The notes beneath the pieces are model-generated. The model was not told the origin of the DNA, did not search any database, and saw only the letters and a list, made by a program, of their open reading frames with translations. From the NCBI RefSeq assembly GCF_011059185.1, contig NZ_JAALFE010000016.1:46421-110420 (forward strand): a DNA stretch of 64,000 bases, read 5' to 3'. Below, in pieces: positions 50,749-59,741 of the stretch; positions within the stretch are counted from its first letter, which is position 1, and every line of letters begins with the position of its first letter. The position numbers and the translations under genes are program-made. The stretch is from Paragemmobacter kunshanensis (GTDB taxonomy: Bacteria > Pseudomonadota > Alphaproteobacteria > Rhodobacterales > Rhodobacteraceae).

Positions 50749-52464
50749 ATGCCCCTTTCCTCGATGCGCTATATCGCCCCGATCTCGACCCTTGCCCTGC
50801 TGGCCCTGCTGCCTGCTACGGCATCGGCTGCAACTTCCTCGCGTCAGCTTTGCAGAATGGCAGAGCGTGATCCGGCCGGTTTCATGGACCGTGCCGATCT
50901 GGCCAACACCCTGCTGCGCATGTCGGAAAGCTGCCCCGATCTGGCGCTGGCGCTGACCGGCGTGACCGGCTCCATCCCGGCGGCCACGGCGCAGAGCGGC
51001 AAGGGGGGCAAGGCGGTTGCCGATTTCGGCGGGCTGCTGAAGCGTCTGGCCAAGGCGACCGACCGGCTGAACGATGCGACCGACGATGTCGCCAAGGCGC
51101 AGAAGGCGCTGGAGAAGAGCGTGGGTCGCGCCAAGAAGGCGGGCCTGACGGAGGAGGATCTGGATGTCATCGCCGCCCTTGATGGCGACGGCGACAAGAC
51201 GGTGAAGGGCGCGCTGCGCCACTACACCGGACAGAAGCGCCAGGCGCTGGAGAACTATCTGTCGGCCCGCGACCGGCTGGCACGGGCGGATGCAGCGCTG
51301 GCAGATGCGACGGAGAAGGCCAAGCCGCTGGTTCAGAAGGCGATGGAACTGGCCGGGCAATCCGACGCGGCGCAGCAGAACCTGAACAATGTCCTGGGCA
51401 ACGAGACCGCCGAAGAGCGCAAGGCGCGGCTGGCGGCGGCCCTGGACGAGGCCAAGCAGGCCGTGGCCAGCCTGACGGCAAAGATCGCCGAGACGGAAGG
51501 CAAGCTGGATGCGGCGAAGGCCGCGCTGTCGGCGGCGCTGAACGATCCGGGCTATACCAAGGCGCTGTCCGACTATACCAGCGAGGAAGAGCGGCTGGCG
51601 GTGGCGGCGGCAAAGACCGAGGCGGCAGAAGCCGCCGTGACCAAGGCGGCAGCGGCCCTCGCCAAGGCGAAGGCGCGGGATCGCAACTGCAACGGGCGGG
51701 ATTGCCGCGAGGCGGCCGAAGATCTGCGCGACGCCAAATACGATCTGGACCGGGCCGAGCGGTATCTGGACCAGAAGACCGATGACGTGAAGACGGCGCA
51801 GAAGGCGCTGGAAGAGTTCGAGCGTGCCCTGAACCTGAGCGGGATCAGCGACACCTACTGGGCCACCCGGGCGGAGCTGATCGCGGCGCAGGAGGCCGAG
51901 GCTGCGGCGAAGGCCAGGATCGACGTCGTGTCGCAGGAGGCGGAGGCGCTGTCGAAGCTGCTGTCGGATGCAGCGGATGCGCTGGCCAAGGCCGGCGCTG
52001 CCTCGGATGAGGCGAAGGCCGCCACGGCAACGGAAGAGGCCGAGGTTGTGGCCGCGAAGGCCGCGCTGACCAAGGCCATCGACGAGGCGCGGTCCGCGCT
52101 GGCGGGAAGCCCTGAGGAGGCCGCCGCGCTGGAAGCGGTGGAGGCCGCGCAGCAGGACCTGACCGAGGCGCTGGCCAATCTGGGTGCGGCGCAGGAAGAG
52201 GCCGAGGCGCTGGCTGCGGAAGTGGCGATGGTCGCCGGGGCTCCGAAGCCGGTGGATAAGGCCGAAGAGGCGCTGAGCGAGGCCATTGATGCCAGCGAGG
52301 CCGCCGAGGACGAGGCCGAAGAGGCGATGGCCGATGCCGAAGAGGCGCTGGCTGAGCATGAAGAGGCGACCGAGGACCTGTCCAAGGCGCTGGAAGAGGG
52401 CGGCCATGCCCCCGCCGAAACGTCTGCCGATGCCGGGGATGACGCGGCGGCTGGCAACAGCTGA
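50749..52464 (+). CDS. large exported Ala/Glu-rich coiled-coil protein (571 aa)
   Basis: No family recognised. Residues 1-27 form a Sec signal peptide (LALLALLPATASAATS). Four Cys occur, two in each of SRQLCRMAERD...SESC near the N-terminus and RDRNCNGRDCRE in the middle, perhaps two disulfides. From about 95 onward it is almost all predicted helix with heptad-like Ala/Leu spacing (KAQKALEKS, ALDEAKQAVASL, AEEALSEAIDASEA), ending in an acidic tail. Likely a long periplasmic or surface rod. ATG 50749 has AGGTGAAAG upstream. Confidence 0.8.
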   Translation: MPLSSMRYIAPISTLALLALLPATASAATSSRQLCRMAERDPAGFMDRADLANTLLRMSESCPDLALALTGVTGSIPAATAQSGKGGKAVADFGGLLKRLAKATDRLNDATDDVAKAQKALEKSVGRAKKAGLTEEDLDVIAALDGDGDKTVKGALRHYTGQKRQALENYLSARDRLARADAALADATEKAKPLVQKAMELAGQSDAAQQNLNNVLGNETAEERKARLAAALDEAKQAVASLTAKIAETEGKLDAAKAALSAALNDPGYTKALSDYTSEEERLAVAAAKTEAAEAAVTKAAAALAKAKARDRNCNGRDCREAAEDLRDAKYDLDRAERYLDQKTDDVKTAQKALEEFERALNLSGISDTYWATRAELIAAQEAEAAAKARIDVVSQEAEALSKLLSDAADALAKAGAASDEAKAATATEEAEVVAAKAALTKAIDEARSALAGSPEEAAALEAVEAAQQDLTEALANLGAAQEEAEALAAEVAMVAGAPKPVDKAEEALSEAIDASEAAEDEAEEAMADAEEALAEHEEATEDLSKALEEGGHAPAETSADAGDDAAAGNS

Positions 52465-52479
52465 TCCTGTTGCGGATCT

Positions 52480-52546
52480 GCCGCCCCGGGCATGGGGCGG
52501 CGGAAGCAGGGGGTGCGGGCGCGAGCCCGTGCCCCCTTGTCTTTTT
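52480..52546 (+). terminator. double hairpin terminator after the coiled-coil gene
   Basis: First stem GCCGCCCC/GGGGCGGC (52480-52501). Second stem of 12 bp with two G-U pairs (52509-52536) followed by TTGTCTTTTT. The latter is the clearest intrinsic terminator in the window. Confidence 0.8.
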
Positions 52547-52632
52547 CTGGCCAGTGCTTGGCCAGTGCTTGCCCTTCACCTTGGCCGCGCAAACTGGCAT
52601 GTCGGGGCTGACCAATTGCAAAGGAGGCTGCC

Positions 52633-54138
52633 ATGCTGAGCGGGAAACATCTGATCGCCGGGGAATGGGTTGCGGGCGGGGGCAGCTTCACCTCGCAGCC
52701 GGCGAGCGGGGAGGGCCATGTCTTCGCCAGCGGGGGCGCGGCCGAGGTGGCGCGCGCGGTCGAGGCGGCCGAGGCGGCCTTCTGGAGCTATTCGGCGCTG
52801 TCGCGGGCAGAGCGGGCCGGGTTTCTGGAGCGGATCGCGGATGAGATCGAGGCGCGGGGCGCGGATCTGACGGCCGTGGGATCGGCCGAGACGGGCCTGC
52901 CCACCGCGCGGCTGGAGGGTGAGCGGGGGCGGACCACGGGGCAGCTCAGGCTGTTCGCGCGGCATATCCTTGGCACCGATTTCCTGGATCTGCGCCATGA
53001 CGTGGCGCTGCCGGAGCGGCAGCCGCTGCCGCGCCCGGACATCCGCATGATGCAGCGACCGGTGGGGCCGGTGGCGGTGTTCGGGGCCTCGAACTTTCCC
53101 CTGGCCTTTTCGACGGCGGGGGGGGACACGGCCTCGGCCCTTGCCGCCGGGTGCCCGGTGGTGGTGAAGGGGCATCCGGCCCATCCGGGGACGGGCGAGA
53201 TCGTGGCGCAGGCGGTGGATGCGGCGGTGCGGGCCTGCGGGCTGCATCCGGGGGTGTTCAGCCTGATCCAGGGGGTGGGCACGGATCTGGGCGTGGCGCT
53301 GGTGACGCATCCGCTGATTACCGCGGTGGGTTTCACGGGGTCGCTTGCGGGTGGGCGGGCGCTGTTTGATCTTTGCGCGCGGCGCGAGGTGCCGATCCCG
53401 TTCTATGGCGAGTTGGGGTCGGTGAACCCGGTCTTCCTGATGCCTGCCGCGCTGGCCGCGCGGGGTGAGGCGATTGCCAAGGGCTGGGCCGCGTCGCTGA
53501 CGATGGGGGCAGGGCAGTTCTGCACCAATCCGGGGATCGTGGTGGCGATGGCGGGGGCGGAGGGCGATGCCTTTGTCGCGGCGGCCACGGCGGCGCTGGG
53601 CGCGGTGGGGCCGCAGGTGATGCTGACGGATGGGATCGCGGCGGCCTATCGCGCGGGGCGCGAGCGGATCGCGGCCACGGCGGGGGTGCGCGAGGTGCTG
53701 ACCTCGGTCTGCGACCGGCGCAATGCGACTCCTTACGTCTTTGAGGTGGCGGGGGCGGATTGGCTGGCCAATTCGGTGCTGGGGCATGAGGTGTTCGGTC
53801 CCCTTGGCGTGATCGTGCGGGTGGCGGATTTCGCCGAGATGGAGGCGGTGGCGCGGTCGCTGGAAGGGCAGTTGACCTGCACGCTGCAGATGGATGACGG
53901 CGATGCCGATCTGGCGCGCCGCCTGATGCCGGTGCTGGAGCGGAAGGCGGGGAGGGTGCTGGCGAACGGCTTCCCGACGGGGGTGGAGGTCTGCGAGGCG
54001 ATGGTGCATGGCGGGCCTTATCCGGCCAGCACGAATTTCGGCGCGACGAGCGTGGGGACGATGGCGATCCGCCGCTGGTTGCGGCCGGTGAGCTATCAGA
54101 ACATACCCCTGGCTTTGCTGCCCGAGGAGTTGCGGTAA
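52633..54138 (+). CDS. aldehyde dehydrogenase, 2-oxoglutarate-semialdehyde (2,5-dioxovalerate) dehydrogenase-like
   Basis: A 501-residue ALDH-superfamily enzyme. The catalytic Cys is in GQFCTNPG, the general base Glu in FYGELGSVNPVF, and NAD(P)-fold motifs FGASNFPLAFSTAGGDTASALAAGCPVVVKGHP. This pattern is typical of the alpha-ketoglutaric semialdehyde dehydrogenases that end pentose, hexarate or hydroxyproline catabolism. The other pathway genes are not in the window. It has AAGGAGG upstream and its own promoter region after the strong terminator. Confidence 0.82.
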   Translation: MLSGKHLIAGEWVAGGGSFTSQPASGEGHVFASGGAAEVARAVEAAEAAFWSYSALSRAERAGFLERIADEIEARGADLTAVGSAETGLPTARLEGERGRTTGQLRLFARHILGTDFLDLRHDVALPERQPLPRPDIRMMQRPVGPVAVFGASNFPLAFSTAGGDTASALAAGCPVVVKGHPAHPGTGEIVAQAVDAAVRACGLHPGVFSLIQGVGTDLGVALVTHPLITAVGFTGSLAGGRALFDLCARREVPIPFYGELGSVNPVFLMPAALAARGEAIAKGWAASLTMGAGQFCTNPGIVVAMAGAEGDAFVAAATAALGAVGPQVMLTDGIAAAYRAGRERIAATAGVREVLTSVCDRRNATPYVFEVAGADWLANSVLGHEVFGPLGVIVRVADFAEMEAVARSLEGQLTCTLQMDDGDADLARRLMPVLERKAGRVLANGFPTGVEVCEAMVHGGPYPASTNFGATSVGTMAIRRWLRPVSYQNIPLALLPEELR

Positions 54139-54247
54139 TCTTGTGGAGCGGGGCCGGCCAGGGCCGCCCCCGCACGCCTTTTGTCTCGCCTTCCGCGCGT
54201 GCCGCGCGTCCGGCTCGGCTGATGGGGCCCTGCCCCAAACCCCGGGG

Positions 54248-54266
54248 TATTTGGGCCAAGATGAAG
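54248..54266 (+). repeat. dispersed 19-nt motif, copy 7
   Basis: TATTTGGGCCAAGATGAAG, preceded by GGGG and followed by GGGGAGG, in the 214-base gap between the convergent aldehyde dehydrogenase and EamA genes. Identical to the copy at 27359-27377. The rest of the gap is GC-rich with no gene. Confidence 0.7.
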
Positions 54267-54352
54267 GGGAGGGCTGTCTGGTATCGTCCTGGCGACGGGG
54301 GGGAGGCGCCTTGCGCCGAGGGGGGGCGGATGCCCCCCCTGCCGCTGGAGGA

Positions 54353-55240
54353 TCAGGCCTCGTCCTTGAGGAGGAGGGCGAGGGCGAGGACCGAGAGCGC
54401 GACGCCGATGAGGATCAGGGGGGGCGGGGCGGCGCGGCCCATCGCGATTTCCCACAGGATGACCCAGGAGGGGACGAGGTAGGTATAGGCCATGACCTTG
54501 GCCGCGGGCAGGCGCATGGTGGCGTATTGCAGAAGAACGAAGGTCGCGGCAGAGGCGAAGACGGCCGTATAGACCAGCGTGATCCAGACGATGGCGGGCA
54601 GCGCGGCCCAATCCGTGGCGCGGATGGCGGGAAGGCCCGCGGTGGTGAGAAGGAACCAGCCCGCGATCATCATGCCGAAGGTGAAGACGACGGCGGGTTC
54701 GCCGCGGTTGAGCTTGCGCACCAGGGGGGCATAGAGGGCATGGGCCACGCAGCCTGCGAAATAGATCACCTCTCCCTTGCCGATATGGAGCGACAGGAAT
54801 TTGCCGAAATCGGCGCGGAAGATGACCCAGAGTGCGCCCGCAGCGCCGATGGCGAGGGCGGCGGACATGCGGAGGGTAAGGCGCTGGCGCAGGGTGAGCC
54901 AGCCGAAGCCCGCGGCCATCAGGGGCGTCAGCGTGAAGACGGCGGCGGCAGAGACGGGTTCGGCGGTCTTCAACCCTTCGAACATCAGCACGAAATAGGC
55001 CGAGAGGAGCGCGCCAAGCACGCCATAGCGCCAGGGTGCCTGAAGGGCGCTGCGCCGGATGCCGGTGGTGGCGAAGGCCGCGGCCCCCACCAGCGCGCCG
55101 GCAAGCAGGAAGCGCAGCGCGGTCAGCGCGAGCGGGTCGATCAAGGGCGCGGCCATGGCGCCGAGGCTGAAGGATCCCGCAACCAGCGCCGAGAAGGCAA
55201 GCATCGCAAGATGCCCGCGGCGGCCTTCGGTCAGGGTCAC
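54353..55240 (-). CDS. EamA/DMT-family transporter
   Basis: A 295-residue inner-membrane protein with about ten hydrophobic helices in two EamA repeats (for example LTALRFLLAGALVGAAAF and MAYTYLVPSWVILWEIAM). DMT members export or import metabolites such as amino acids; the substrate is unknown. Starts at GTG 55240, overlapping the LysR stop by 4 bases (GTGA), so it is expressed from the regulator's own message rather than divergently. The frame to 55345 upstream is inside the regulator. Confidence 0.83.
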   Translation of the reverse strand: MTLTEGRRGHLAMLAFSALVAGSFSLGAMAAPLIDPLALTALRFLLAGALVGAAAFATTGIRRSALQAPWRYGVLGALLSAYFVLMFEGLKTAEPVSAAAVFTLTPLMAAGFGWLTLRQRLTLRMSAALAIGAAGALWVIFRADFGKFLSLHIGKGEVIYFAGCVAHALYAPLVRKLNRGEPAVVFTFGMMIAGWFLLTTAGLPAIRATDWAALPAIVWITLVYTAVFASAATFVLLQYATMRLPAAKVMAYTYLVPSWVILWEIAMGRAAPPPLILIGVALSVLALALLLKDEA

Positions 55241-56121
55241 AGATCCCAGTCCTTTGCCGCCTCCTTCAGGACGGCAAGAAAGGCCTGCACCTTGCGGGTG
55301 CGGTGCAGATCGACATGGGTGACGAGCCAGAGCGGCGCGTCCCATTCCGGGATCGGGGGCATGACCTCGATCAGGTCGGGGTCGCGGCTGGCCTTGAAGG
55401 CGGCCATGAAGCCGATGCCGAGACCCGCACGGATGGCGGATTCGAAGGAGGCCAGTTCGGTGGCGCGGAAGGTGAGCCGGTCGGCGGGGACGCGGTCGCG
55501 CATCCAGCGGTGGAAGGGGGCGCGGCTGTCGGAGGCATCGGTGGTGATGAAGCGATGGGCGGGGAAATCCGCCTCGGTGGCGGGCAGGCCGTGGCGTTCG
55601 GCATAGCTGCGCGCGGCATAGAGGCCGGTGCGGATGCGGGCGAGGGGGCGGACGACATTGTCAGGCTCTTCCGGTGCGGCGCCGGCGCGGATGGCGACAT
55701 GGGCTTCGCCGTAGTCGAGGCGGAAGACGCGCATATCCGTGAGGAAGCGGAGCAGGATGCCGGGATATTGCGTCTGGAACTGCGACAGGACCGGGACCAG
55801 CAGATCCGACATCCCGGCGATGGAGGTGACCACCAATTCGCCCGAGACGGTTTCCCCAAGGCCCTTGATGCGGCTGGCGAGTTGGGCGAATTGCTCATCG
55901 GTGGTCTGGGCCACGGTGAGCAGGTCCTGGCCTGCCTCGGTCGGCGTATAGCCGCGGGCGTGGCGCTGGAAGAGTTTGGTGCCCAGCCGCTTTTCCAGCG
56001 CGTCGATGTGGCGGATCACGGTAGCGTGGTGGACGCCCAGAACCTCGGCCGCGCCGGAGACCGTGCCGAGGCGGGCCACCTGGAAGGCGGTTCTGATTTC
56101 GTCCCAGGTCTCGATGCCCAT
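55237..56121 (-). CDS. LysR-type transcriptional regulator
   Basis: A 294-residue regulator. The N-terminal winged helix-turn-helix is clear (VARLGTVSGAAEVLGVHHATVIRHIDALEKRLGTKLFQR), followed by a substrate-binding domain (VSGELVVTSIAGMSDLLVPVL). ATG 56121 was chosen; the frame continues to 56187. It is co-transcribed with the EamA transporter downstream and divergent from ffh with a 302-base gap. The effector is unknown; control of its transporter partner is the natural guess. Confidence 0.88.
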   Translation of the reverse strand: MGIETWDEIRTAFQVARLGTVSGAAEVLGVHHATVIRHIDALEKRLGTKLFQRHARGYTPTEAGQDLLTVAQTTDEQFAQLASRIKGLGETVSGELVVTSIAGMSDLLVPVLSQFQTQYPGILLRFLTDMRVFRLDYGEAHVAIRAGAAPEEPDNVVRPLARIRTGLYAARSYAERHGLPATEADFPAHRFITTDASDSRAPFHRWMRDRVPADRLTFRATELASFESAIRAGLGIGFMAAFKASRDPDLIEVMPPIPEWDAPLWLVTHVDLHRTRKVQAFLAVLKEAAKDWDL

Positions 56122-56423
56122 GATTGTGCAGCCCTGAACAGATTTGCCGCAATCTGGCTTTGCTGCGCGGGGGAATGCAAGCGACATTTCCGTGCGTGGC
56201 GGCGGGGCCGGCCCGCGCGGGGCGGGCCAAGGCTTGACTCGGGGCGGTCAGAGGCGTATCGCCCCACCCATTCCCCGGAGGCCGCAAGCTTCCGGTCCCG
56301 TCGCATTTGCGGGGATCGCCATCCGTCAGCGCGTTGCGCCCACGGGTGCCGTTGGTCTTTGCAGATGCAATCCCGCTGCCGGATACCCATATCCGGCGTC
56401 ACGCAACGAACCCGGAGGGTCGC
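56122..56423. other. 302-base divergent region between the LysR gene and ffh
   Basis: Holds a candidate ffh promoter at 56234-56262 and a perfect hairpin GCCGGATA/TATCCGGC at 56378-56397, 27 bases before the ffh start. No additional gene seen. Confidence 0.6.
56234..56262 (+). promoter_or_regulatory. candidate sigma-70 promoter of the ffh operon
   Basis: TTGACT at 56234-56239, 17 bases, then TATCGC at 56257-56262. This implies a leader of about 155 bases before ffh containing a perfect 8-bp hairpin. Confidence 0.45.
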
Positions 56424-57920
56424 ATGTTCGAGAGCCTGTCAGAGCGTCTTGGTGGCGTATTCGACCGTCTGACGAAAGCGGGTGCGCTGACCGAGGCGGA
56501 TGTCGTCGCTGCGCTGCGCGAGGTGCGGGTGGCGCTGCTGGAGGCGGATGTTTCGCTGCCCGTGGCGCGGGATTTCATCAAGCGGGTGCAGGACAAGGCC
56601 ACGGGCGTGGCGGTGACGAAGTCGGTCACGCCCGGGCAGATGGTGGTGAAGATCGTCCATGACGAGTTGATCCGCGTGCTGCAGGGCGAGGGGCCTGCGG
56701 ATGCGCTGAAGATCGACAATCCGCCGGCGACGATCCTGATGGTGGGTTTGCAGGGTTCGGGCAAGACCACGACCACGGCGAAGCTGGCCAAGCGGTTGAA
56801 GGAACGGAACGGCAAGCGGGTTCTGCTGGCGTCCCTGGATACCAACCGGCCTGCGGCGATGGAGCAATTGGCGATCCTGGCCGGGCAGATCGGCGTGGAC
56901 AGCCTGCCCATCGTGAAGGGCGAGAGCGCGGTGCAGATCGCCAAGCGCGCCAGGACGCAGGCCAATCTGGGCGGCTATGACGTGCTGTTCCTGGATACGG
57001 CGGGGCGTCTGCATATCGACGAAGTCCTGATGGACGAGGTGCAGGCGGTGCGCGACATCGCCCAGCCGCGCGAGGTGCTGCTGGTTGTCGATGGCCTGAC
57101 GGGGCAGGACGCGGTGAACGTCGCGACCGAGTTCGACGGCAAGGTCGGGATTTCGGGCGTTGTCCTCACGCGGATGGATGGCGACGGGCGCGGCGGTGCG
57201 GCGCTGTCGATGCGGGCCATTACCGGAAAGCCCATCCGTTTCGTGGGCCTTGGCGAGAAGATGGACGCGCTGGAGACCTTCGAGGCGGAGCGTGTGGCGG
57301 GGCGCATTTTGGGCATGGGCGATATCGTCGCCCTGGTCGAGAAGGCGCAGGAGACCTTCGAGGCCGAGCAGGCGGAGCGCATGGCCAAGCGCTTTGCCAA
57401 GGGTCTGTTCAACATGAACGACCTGAAGATGCAGCTTGAGCAGATGATCAAGATGGGCGGGATGCAGGGCCTGATGGGCATGCTGCCCGGCATGGGCAAG
57501 ATGCAGGCCGCCGCCGCCGAGGCGGGTCTGGACGACAGGATGCTGAAGCGGCAGATCGCGCTGATCCAGTCGATGACGAAGAAGGAACGCGCCAATCCCG
57601 ACCTGTTGCAGGCGAGCCGGAAGAAGCGGATCGCGGCGGGGGCGGGGCTGGACGTGGCCGATCTGAACCGGCTGCTGAAGCAGCACAAGCAGATGGCCGA
57701 GATGATGAAGAAGATGGGCAAGGGCGGCATGATGAAGCAAGCCATGCGCCAGATGCTGGGCAAGGGCGGCATGCCCGATCCCAGCAAGATGACGCCCGAG
57801 CAGCTTGAGGAAGCCGCGAAGGGGATGCGGCAGGGGCTGGGGCAGGGCGGCGGCTTTCCGGGCATGCCGCGCGGGATGACGCTGCCTTCGGGCCTGTCGG
57901 GGCTGATGAAGAAGAAGTGA
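56424..57920 (+). CDS. ffh: signal recognition particle GTPase Ffh
   Basis: A 498-residue SRP54 homologue. The N domain begins FESLSERLGGVFDRLTKAGALTE; the G domain has GLQGSGKTTTTAKLA, DTAGR and TRMDGDGRGG; the C-terminal M domain is Met-rich (MGGMQGLMGMLPGMGKM, KQMAEMMKKMGKGGMMKQAM), which binds 4.5S RNA and signal sequences. It targets membrane proteins co-translationally. ATG 56424 has CGGAGGG upstream. First gene of the ribosome-maturation operon; the next start overlaps its stop. Confidence 0.97.
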   Translation: MFESLSERLGGVFDRLTKAGALTEADVVAALREVRVALLEADVSLPVARDFIKRVQDKATGVAVTKSVTPGQMVVKIVHDELIRVLQGEGPADALKIDNPPATILMVGLQGSGKTTTTAKLAKRLKERNGKRVLLASLDTNRPAAMEQLAILAGQIGVDSLPIVKGESAVQIAKRARTQANLGGYDVLFLDTAGRLHIDEVLMDEVQAVRDIAQPREVLLVVDGLTGQDAVNVATEFDGKVGISGVVLTRMDGDGRGGAALSMRAITGKPIRFVGLGEKMDALETFEAERVAGRILGMGDIVALVEKAQETFEAEQAERMAKRFAKGLFNMNDLKMQLEQMIKMGGMQGLMGMLPGMGKMQAAAAEAGLDDRMLKRQIALIQSMTKKERANPDLLQASRKKRIAAGAGLDVADLNRLLKQHKQMAEMMKKMGKGGMMKQAMRQMLGKGGMPDPSKMTPEQLEEAAKGMRQGLGQGGGFPGMPRGMTLPSGLSGLMKKK

Positions 57921-58423
57921 TGATCGCGCCCACCCTTCATACGGAGCGCCTGACGCTGAGGATGCCTGTGCTTGAGGATTTCGAGCATCGGGCGGTCTTC
58001 TATGCGTCGGAGCGGTCGGTCTGGGAAGGCGGGCCGCTGTCGCGCGTGGAGGCGTGGCGGATCTGGGCTTCGGAGGTGGGGCTTTGGCCGTTGCGCGGTT
58101 ACGGGCCGTTCACGGTCGAGGCGGGCGGGGCCTATGTCGGCGAGGTGGGCATCTATCAGGCCGAGGATTACCCCGAGGCGGAGCTGGGCTGGTTCGTGGT
58201 GCCGGAGGCCGAGGGCAAGGGCTATGCGCTGGAGGCCGCGCGGGCGGTGATGGGCTGGGTGCGGCGCAGCTTTGGCTGGGACGAGATCGTGAACATCATT
58301 GATCCGGGCAATGCGCGGTCCATCGCGCTGGGCCTGCGGCTGGGCGGGCGGATTGATCCGTCGCGGGCGGGGATTGACCCGGGCGATGTGGTGATCGTGC
58401 ATGACCTGCGGGGGCTGGCATGA
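57920..58423 (+). CDS. GNAT family N-acetyltransferase (first of a tandem pair)
   Basis: A 167-residue RimJ/RimL-type acetyltransferase (TERLTLRMPVLEDFEHR start; YPEAELGWFVVPEAEGKGYALEAARAV with the acetyl-CoA loop EGKGYA). Substrate unknown. It starts at ATG 57920 sharing one base with the ffh stop (TGATG) and overlaps the next GNAT gene by 4 bases. The two neighbours look like an old duplication. Confidence 0.8.
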   Translation: MIAPTLHTERLTLRMPVLEDFEHRAVFYASERSVWEGGPLSRVEAWRIWASEVGLWPLRGYGPFTVEAGGAYVGEVGIYQAEDYPEAELGWFVVPEAEGKGYALEAARAVMGWVRRSFGWDEIVNIIDPGNARSIALGLRLGGRIDPSRAGIDPGDVVIVHDLRGLA

Positions 58424-58959
58424 TCGCGCTGGCGGGAACCCCTGTGCTGACGACGGAACGGCTGGTGCTGCGCGCGCCGGAGGCGGGGGATTGGCCTGCG
58501 TTTCAGGCTTTTCTTGCGTCGGAGCGGGGGCAGTTCGTGCGGACGGGGGAGTTTGACCTGTCCAATACCTGGCGCGGCTTCTGCCATGTGATCGGGCATT
58601 GGGTCGCGCGCGGGTTCGGGATGTTCGTGTTCTACACCAAGGGGGATGCGACGCCACTGGGTGCGACGGGGCCGTGGATGCCCGAGACATGGCCGGAGCG
58701 CGAGATCGGCTGGTCGGTCTGGAACCCCGCCGCCGAAGGCAAGGGGTTTGCCTTCGAGGCGGCGTATGCGGCGCGGGAATTCGCGTTTGGCGCGCTGGGC
58801 TGGACCACGGCCGTGTCCTATGTGGCCGAGGGCAACCTGCGGTCGGCCGCGCTGGCGCGGCGTCTTGGCGCGGAGGTCGATCCCGCTGTGCAATCCATCG
58901 GAGAGCCGCCCTGCCTCGTCTTCCGCCACCCCTCACCTGAGAGCCTGAGGACCGCATGA
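58420..58959 (+). CDS. GNAT family N-acetyltransferase (second of the pair)
   Basis: A 179-residue relative of the preceding protein with the same architecture: LTTERLVLRAPEAGDWPAFQ, then IGWSVWNPAAEGKGFAFEAAYAAREF with the acetyl-CoA loop EGKGFA. Members acetylate ribosomal proteins, amino sugars or antibiotics; no substrate can be assigned. ATG 58420 overlaps the upstream stop and its own stop overlaps the chorismate mutase start. Confidence 0.8.
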   Translation: MIALAGTPVLTTERLVLRAPEAGDWPAFQAFLASERGQFVRTGEFDLSNTWRGFCHVIGHWVARGFGMFVFYTKGDATPLGATGPWMPETWPEREIGWSVWNPAAEGKGFAFEAAYAAREFAFGALGWTTAVSYVAEGNLRSAALARRLGAEVDPAVQSIGEPPCLVFRHPSPESLRTA

Positions 58960-59252
58960 CCGACGCCGCCCAACGAGCCGCCGAATTGCTGAAGGAGCAT
59001 CGCCAGTCGATCGACCGGCTGGATGCGATCCTTGTCTATACGCTGGCGGAACGGTTCAAGCATACGCAGGCGGTGGGGCAGTTGAAGGCGGCGCATGACC
59101 TGCCGCCCTCTGACCCCGCGCGCGAGGCACGGCAGATGGCTCGGCTGGACCAGCTGGCCAAGGAGGCCGATCTGGACCCCGATCTGGCGAAGAAATTCCT
59201 GAACTTCATCATCAGCGAAGTCATCAGGCATCACGAGAAACTGCAGAAATAA
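58956..59252 (+). CDS. chorismate mutase (AroQ class)
   Basis: A 98-residue all-helical AroQ-fold protein: RQSIDRLDAILVYTLAERFKHTQAVGQLKA, with the conserved Arg, Asp and Lys pattern, and LNFIISEVIRHHEKLQ at the end. It converts chorismate to prephenate at the branch to Phe and Tyr. A free-standing enzyme rather than fused to prephenate dehydratase. ATG 58956 overlaps the GNAT stop by 4 bases. The position between ffh and rpsP is common in Rhodobacteraceae. Confidence 0.88.
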   Translation: MTDAAQRAAELLKEHRQSIDRLDAILVYTLAERFKHTQAVGQLKAAHDLPPSDPAREARQMARLDQLAKEADLDPDLAKKFLNFIISEVIRHHEKLQK

Positions 59253-59307
59253 CCCATAAGGGTGCGCGGGGACCGCACACCCTACGAAACCCAAGGAGAA
59301 GACTGAA

Positions 59308-59661
59308 ATGGCAATGAAGATCCGGCTGGCCCGTGGTGGTTCCAAGAAGCGTCCGCATTATTCCATCGTGGCGACCGACTCGCGCATGCCGCGCGACGGG
59401 CGCTTCCTGGAAAAGCTGGGCACCTATAACCCGCTGCTCGCCAAGGATGACGAGAACCGCGTGAAGATGGATCTGGAGCGCATCAAGCATTGGCTGGGCC
59501 AGGGCGCGCAGCCGACCGACCGCATCGCGCGGATGCTGGAAGCCGCAGGCGTGATGCCGAAGAAGGCCCGCAGCAATCCGAAATCCGCCGTGCCGGGCAA
59601 GCAGATGGCCGAGCGCGCCGCCAAGAAGGCCGCCCGTTCGGCCGCCCCTGCGGAAGAATAA
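59308..59661 (+). CDS. rpsP: 30S ribosomal protein S16
   Basis: A 117-residue S16: [19 protein letters not shown] at the start and [11 protein letters not shown], then a basic, Ala/Lys-rich C-terminal extension (from about 85) that is longer than in E. coli but usual in alphaproteobacteria. It binds 16S rRNA early in 30S assembly. AAGGAGA precedes ATG 59308. Followed by a strong hairpin, then rimM. Confidence 0.97.
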   Translation: MAMKIRLARGGSKKRPHYSIVATDSRMPRDGRFLEKLGTYNPLLAKDDENRVKMDLERIKHWLGQGAQPTDRIARMLEAAGVMPKKARSNPKSAVPGKQMAERAAKKAARSAAPAEE

Positions 59662-59671
59662 GACCAAAAGG

Positions 59672-59701
59672 CCGGGGGGGCCGCCCATGCGGCCCCCCCG
59701 G
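59672..59701 (+). terminator. 13-bp GC hairpin between rpsP and rimM
   Basis: CCGGGGGGGCCGC pairs with GCGGCCCCCCCGG over a 4-nt loop, directly after the rpsP stop. It probably reduces downstream transcription or stabilises the upstream rpsP message, so that ribosomal protein exceeds RimM and TrmD; this is inferred. Confidence 0.6.
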
Positions 59702-59741
59702 ACCCCCCCCTTTCCCAGAACCTGCAACCGGGTGAATGACC

